The notes beneath the pieces are model-generated. The model saw only the letters and a program-made list of their open reading frames with translations. It was not told the origin of the DNA and did no database searches. The position numbers were made by a program, and so were the translations under genes. From contig JAFXBO010000100.1 of NCBI GenBank assembly GCA_017521775.1, positions 1-8,444 on the forward strand: a stretch of DNA of 8,444 nucleotides, read 5' to 3'. Below, piece after piece: positions 5,867 to 8,444 of the stretch. The stretch's first letter is position 1. Each line of letters starts with the position of its first letter. Origin of the DNA: Clostridia bacterium (lineage in GTDB: Bacteria; Bacillota; Clostridia; UBA1381).

Positions 5867-6493
5867 TCAGTCAATGGAAATTGTCTTAATTATAATTGGT
5901 TCTTCAGGAACATCTGCCATGCCATATTGTTCGTATATGGTTGTTTTTGTTTCGGCAATCTCATCAACATATTCCAAGCCTTCTGTAACCTTACCAAATG
6001 CAGCATACATACCGTCAAGATGAGGAGAATCTTGGTGTATTATAAAGAATTGACTTGATGCAGAGTTAGGGTCATCTGTTCTTGCCATTGAGAGAACGCC
6101 TTTAGTATGCTTTAGTGGGTTATTAAAACCATTGGCACTAAACTCGCCGACAATAACATCAGCTTCTTTAGGAACCATATCCTTATCAAAGCATCCACCC
6201 TGGATCATAAAGTCTTTAATAACTCTGTGGAAAATCAAACCATCATAGAAATTATCCTTTGCAAGCTTAACAAAGTTTTCAACAGTTTTTGGTGCAAGCT
6301 TTGGATATAGCTCACCTTTCATAATTCCACCATTTTCAAGCTCAATAGTAAATCCGATTGTCTCAGCATAAAGTTCGGCATCGTTAGTTTGAGTTTTATC
6401 ATCAGTTGTTGTTTGAGTATCTTTCTTTTCGCCACAAGCAGCCAATGACAAAAGCATTGTGCCTGCAAGTATAATTGATAATAATTTTTTCAT
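5867..6493 (-). CDS. Lipoprotein cyclophilin-type peptidyl-prolyl isomerase
   Basis: Extracytoplasmic prolyl isomerase, probably helping secreted proteins fold at the outer face of the membrane. The signal peptide MKKLLSIILAGTMLLSLAAC ends in lipobox LAAC with Cys20 as the lipidated residue. A Thr/Asp-rich linker follows (about 21-42), then a cyclophilin domain (about 46-208). FHRVIKDFMIQGG (Arg90, Phe95, Gln98), SMAR (135-138), SQFF (147-150) and HLDGMYAAFG (158-167) are intact. Cys101 after the double Gly is a small oddity. The ATG at 6493 is preferred because AAAAGGA sits 9 bases upstream; an ATG at 6502, overlapping the gyrA stop, would directly abut that site. It lies 5 bases after gyrA, so the two are almost certainly co-transcribed. 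Confidence 0.92.
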   Translation of the reverse strand: MKKLLSIILAGTMLLSLAACGEKKDTQTTTDDKTQTNDAELYAETIGFTIELENGGIMKGELYPKLAPKTVENFVKLAKDNFYDGLIFHRVIKDFMIQGGCFDKDMVPKEADVIVGEFSANGFNNPLKHTKGVLSMARTDDPNSASSQFFIIHQDSPHLDGMYAAFGKVTEGLEYVDEIAETKTTIYEQYGMADVPEEPIIIKTISID

Positions 6494-6498
6494 TTTAA

Positions 6499-8444
6499 TC
6501 ATTCCTTTTCAAAGTTTTCATGTTCATTATTTGTTTCTTCTAAAACTTCTTCATCATCCTCGTGAGGAGTTTTTGCTGCAGAAACAAGCTTTACACCATC
6601 ATCAAGACGCATAATACGAACACCTTGAGTCTGTCTTCCGAATGTGCTGATTTCAGCAGTATGAGTTCTTATTATAACACCCTCAGAGGTTATAAACATC
6701 ATATCATCATCGTCACATACTGTTGCAACACCAGCAAGCTTACCTGTTTTTTCAGTAATCTTATAGGTGAATATACCATAACCACCACGATTTTGAATTT
6801 TATATTCAGAAAGCTCGGTTTTTTTGCCATATCCGTTTTCGGTAACAGTTAGGAGTTGAGTGTTTTCCTCAGCAATACAAGCTCCGACAACATAATCATC
6901 GCTCTTTAATCTTATACCGCGAACACCCTGAGTTGTTCTTCCTGTTGCACGAACATCAGACTCTTCAAATCTTATCGCAATACCATTTCTTGTGCATATA
7001 ATAAGATTTTTGTTACCATCTGTTCTGATAACATTTATAAGAGTATCATCCTCGGTTAATTCAATAGCTCTCAAACCTGTCTGACGAATTCTTGAATAAT
7101 CCATAAGGTCGGTCTTTTTAACAGTACCATTTTTAGTAAAGAATGTTAAATAATCACCGTCTGTAAATTCACGAACAGGTATCATAGAGGTTATCTTTTC
7201 ACCTGCTTCAAGAGGAAGAAGGTTAACAATGGCAGTGCCCTTGGCTTGTCTGCCTGCTTCGGGAATCTGATATGCCTTTAAGCGATAAACAACACCTCTT
7301 GTTGTGAAGAATAAAAGATTATCGTGAGTTGATGTGGTGAAAATCTGTTCAACAAAATCCTCTTCTCTTGTTGTCATTCCTGAAATTCCTCTGCCACCTC
7401 TGTGTTGAGATTTATATGTGGCAACAGGTACTCTCTTTGTATAACCACTGTGAGTTAAAGTTATAACAACATCCTCTTCTTCGATAAGGTCTTCAATATC
7501 AATATCGTCTGCAACCATAGCAATTTCGGTTTTTCTTTCGTCACCGTCTTTGTTTTTGATTGCAATAAGGTCTTCCTTAACAATATCTAAAACAACCTCT
7601 TCGTGAGCTAAAATATTATTGTATTCAGAGATTTTTTCGCAAATCTGCTCATATTCATTTTCAATCTTATCTCTTTCCAAACCAGACAAACGACCTAATT
7701 GCATCTGCACGATAGCAGTTGCCTGTGCTTCGGAAAGACCAAACTTTTCGCAAAGAGCGATTTTTGAGTCAGGAATAGATTTTGATGCACGGATAACATT
7801 GATAACCTCATCAATATCATCAATAGCAATCTTGTAGCCCTCTAAAATATGGGCTCTTTCTTCGGCTTTAGCAAGGTCATATTTAGTTCTTCTTACAATA
7901 ACCTCTTTTTGATGGTTTGTGTAATGGTCAATCATTTCACGAAGATTTAGAATCTTTGGAACACCATCAACGAGTGCTAAAAGGATAACTCCGAAGGTAT
8001 CCTGCATTTGTGTAAATTTATAAAGGTTATTTAAAACAATATTTGCATTGGCATCACGCTTTAGGTCAATAATCAGGTGCATATTTTCGTCGGATTCATC
8101 TCTTGTTGATGCAATTCCGTCAATTTTTCCGTCACGCACCAATTCATTAATATGCTTTTCCAGTCTTGCTTTATTAACCTGATATGGAAGCTCGGAAACA
8201 ACAATTCTTGTCTTTCCTGAATCAAGCTCTTCTATTTCTGCTCTTGCACGCATAATAATTCTGCCACGACCTGTGTGATATGCGCTTCTGATTCCACTTT
8301 TTCCCAATATAATACCGGCAGTAGGGAAATCAGGGCCTTGAATAATCTCTGTCAATTCATCAAGAGAAATATCAGGGTCATCAATAGTGGCAATAATTCC
8401 ATCAACAACCTCGCAAAGATTGTGAGGAGGAATATTTGTTGCCA
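6499..8444 (-). CDS. gyrA: DNA gyrase subunit A (5' truncated by window edge)
   Basis: Subunit A of the type II topoisomerase that introduces negative supercoils, working as an A2B2 complex with GyrB. Visible are 647 residues; the first full codon is at 8442 and begins ATNIPPHNL, which in E. coli GyrA lies near residue 172. The catalytic Tyr and the quinolone-resistance region are therefore outside the window. The rest of the breakage-reunion domain and coiled coil occupy about visible residues 1-310. The C-terminal beta-pinwheel follows, with the GyrA box QHRGGRG (encoded at 7407-7387) that marks gyrase rather than topoisomerase IV, and later blade motifs RQAKGTA, RQTGLRA, GRTTQGVRG, a box-like QNRGGYG and GRQTQGVR. 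The short tail is acidic. The TGA stop at 6501-6499 is 5 bases from the next gene. The frame is intact throughout. Confidence 0.96.
   Translation of the reverse strand, partial: ATNIPPHNLCEVVDGIIATIDDPDISLDELTEIIQGPDFPTAGIILGKSGIRSAYHTGRGRIIMRARAEIEELDSGKTRIVVSELPYQVNKARLEKHINELVRDGKIDGIASTRDESDENMHLIIDLKRDANANIVLNNLYKFTQMQDTFGVILLALVDGVPKILNLREMIDHYTNHQKEVIVRRTKYDLAKAEERAHILEGYKIAIDDIDEVINVIRASKSIPDSKIALCEKFGLSEAQATAIVQMQLGRLSGLERDKIENEYEQICEKISEYNNILAHEEVVLDIVKEDLIAIKNKDGDERKTEIAMVADDIDIEDLIEEEDVVITLTHSGYTKRVPVATYKSQHRGGRGISGMTTREEDFVEQIFTTSTHDNLLFFTTRGVVYRLKAYQIPEAGRQAKGTAIVNLLPLEAGEKITSMIPVREFTDGDYLTFFTKNGTVKKTDLMDYSRIRQTGLRAIELTEDDTLINVIRTDGNKNLIICTRNGIAIRFEESDVRATGRTTQGVRGIRLKSDDYVVGACIAEENTQLLTVTENGYGKKTELSEYKIQNRGGYGIFTYKITEKTGKLAGVATVCDDDDMMFITSEGVIIRTHTAEISTFGRQTQGVRIMRLDDGVKLVSAAKTPHEDDEEVLEETNNEHENFEKE

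Noticed and set aside
5848..5874. Upstream TTG start for the cytoplasmic cyclophilin
   Set aside because: It would overlap the preceding gene's stop, and the nine extra codons contain the AAAGGA that serves the ATG at 5847.
6562..6852. 96-aa plus-strand reading frame
   Set aside because: It lies antisense inside the gyrA C-terminal pinwheel region, with no ribosome binding site or domain; it is a shadow frame.

Overview
The window is AT-rich DNA from a low-GC Gram-positive bacterium. The best fit is an anaerobic Firmicute of the class Clostridia. Pointers are the class A penicillin-binding protein with a Cys-containing C-terminal region and an acidic Pro/Glu tail, the MgtE-PgsA-TtcA gene order, strong AAGGAG/AAAGGA ribosome binding sites, and A+T-biased codons. 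This placement is inferred from composition and protein style; there is no rRNA here to confirm it.

Plus strand, 1-5370: a 5'-truncated class A penicillin-binding protein (PBP1A type) is followed by a 183-base leader and then the magnesium transporter gene mgtE. Next come pgsA (phosphatidylglycerophosphate synthase) and a ttcA-family tRNA thiolation gene that overlaps pgsA by 4 bases. No terminator is visible between these genes, so they may form one envelope/housekeeping transcription unit. A 336-base gap follows ttcA. It is packed with hairpins and looks like a dispersed structured repeat, and it ends in a strong bidirectional terminator.

Minus strand, 8444-5371: a 3' portion of gyrA (647 codons visible, continuing past the right edge) is followed at once by two tandem cyclophilin-type peptidyl-prolyl isomerases. 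The first is a secreted lipoprotein form and the second a cytoplasmic form. The two blocks converge on the shared terminator at 5341-5368.

The most interesting part is the mgtE leader (about 2213-2374). It holds a 33-codon ORF with an excellent ribosome binding site. The RNA can form a small hairpin and a 13-bp bulged helix. The 3' strand of that helix can instead pair with the mgtE Shine-Dalgarno region. This is the layout of a translational switch or leader-peptide attenuator. By eye it does not match the M-box magnesium riboswitch, and I cannot assign it to a class I know. The second item of interest is the hairpin-rich element whose left arm begins inside the last codons of ttcA. The rest is ordinary core genome.
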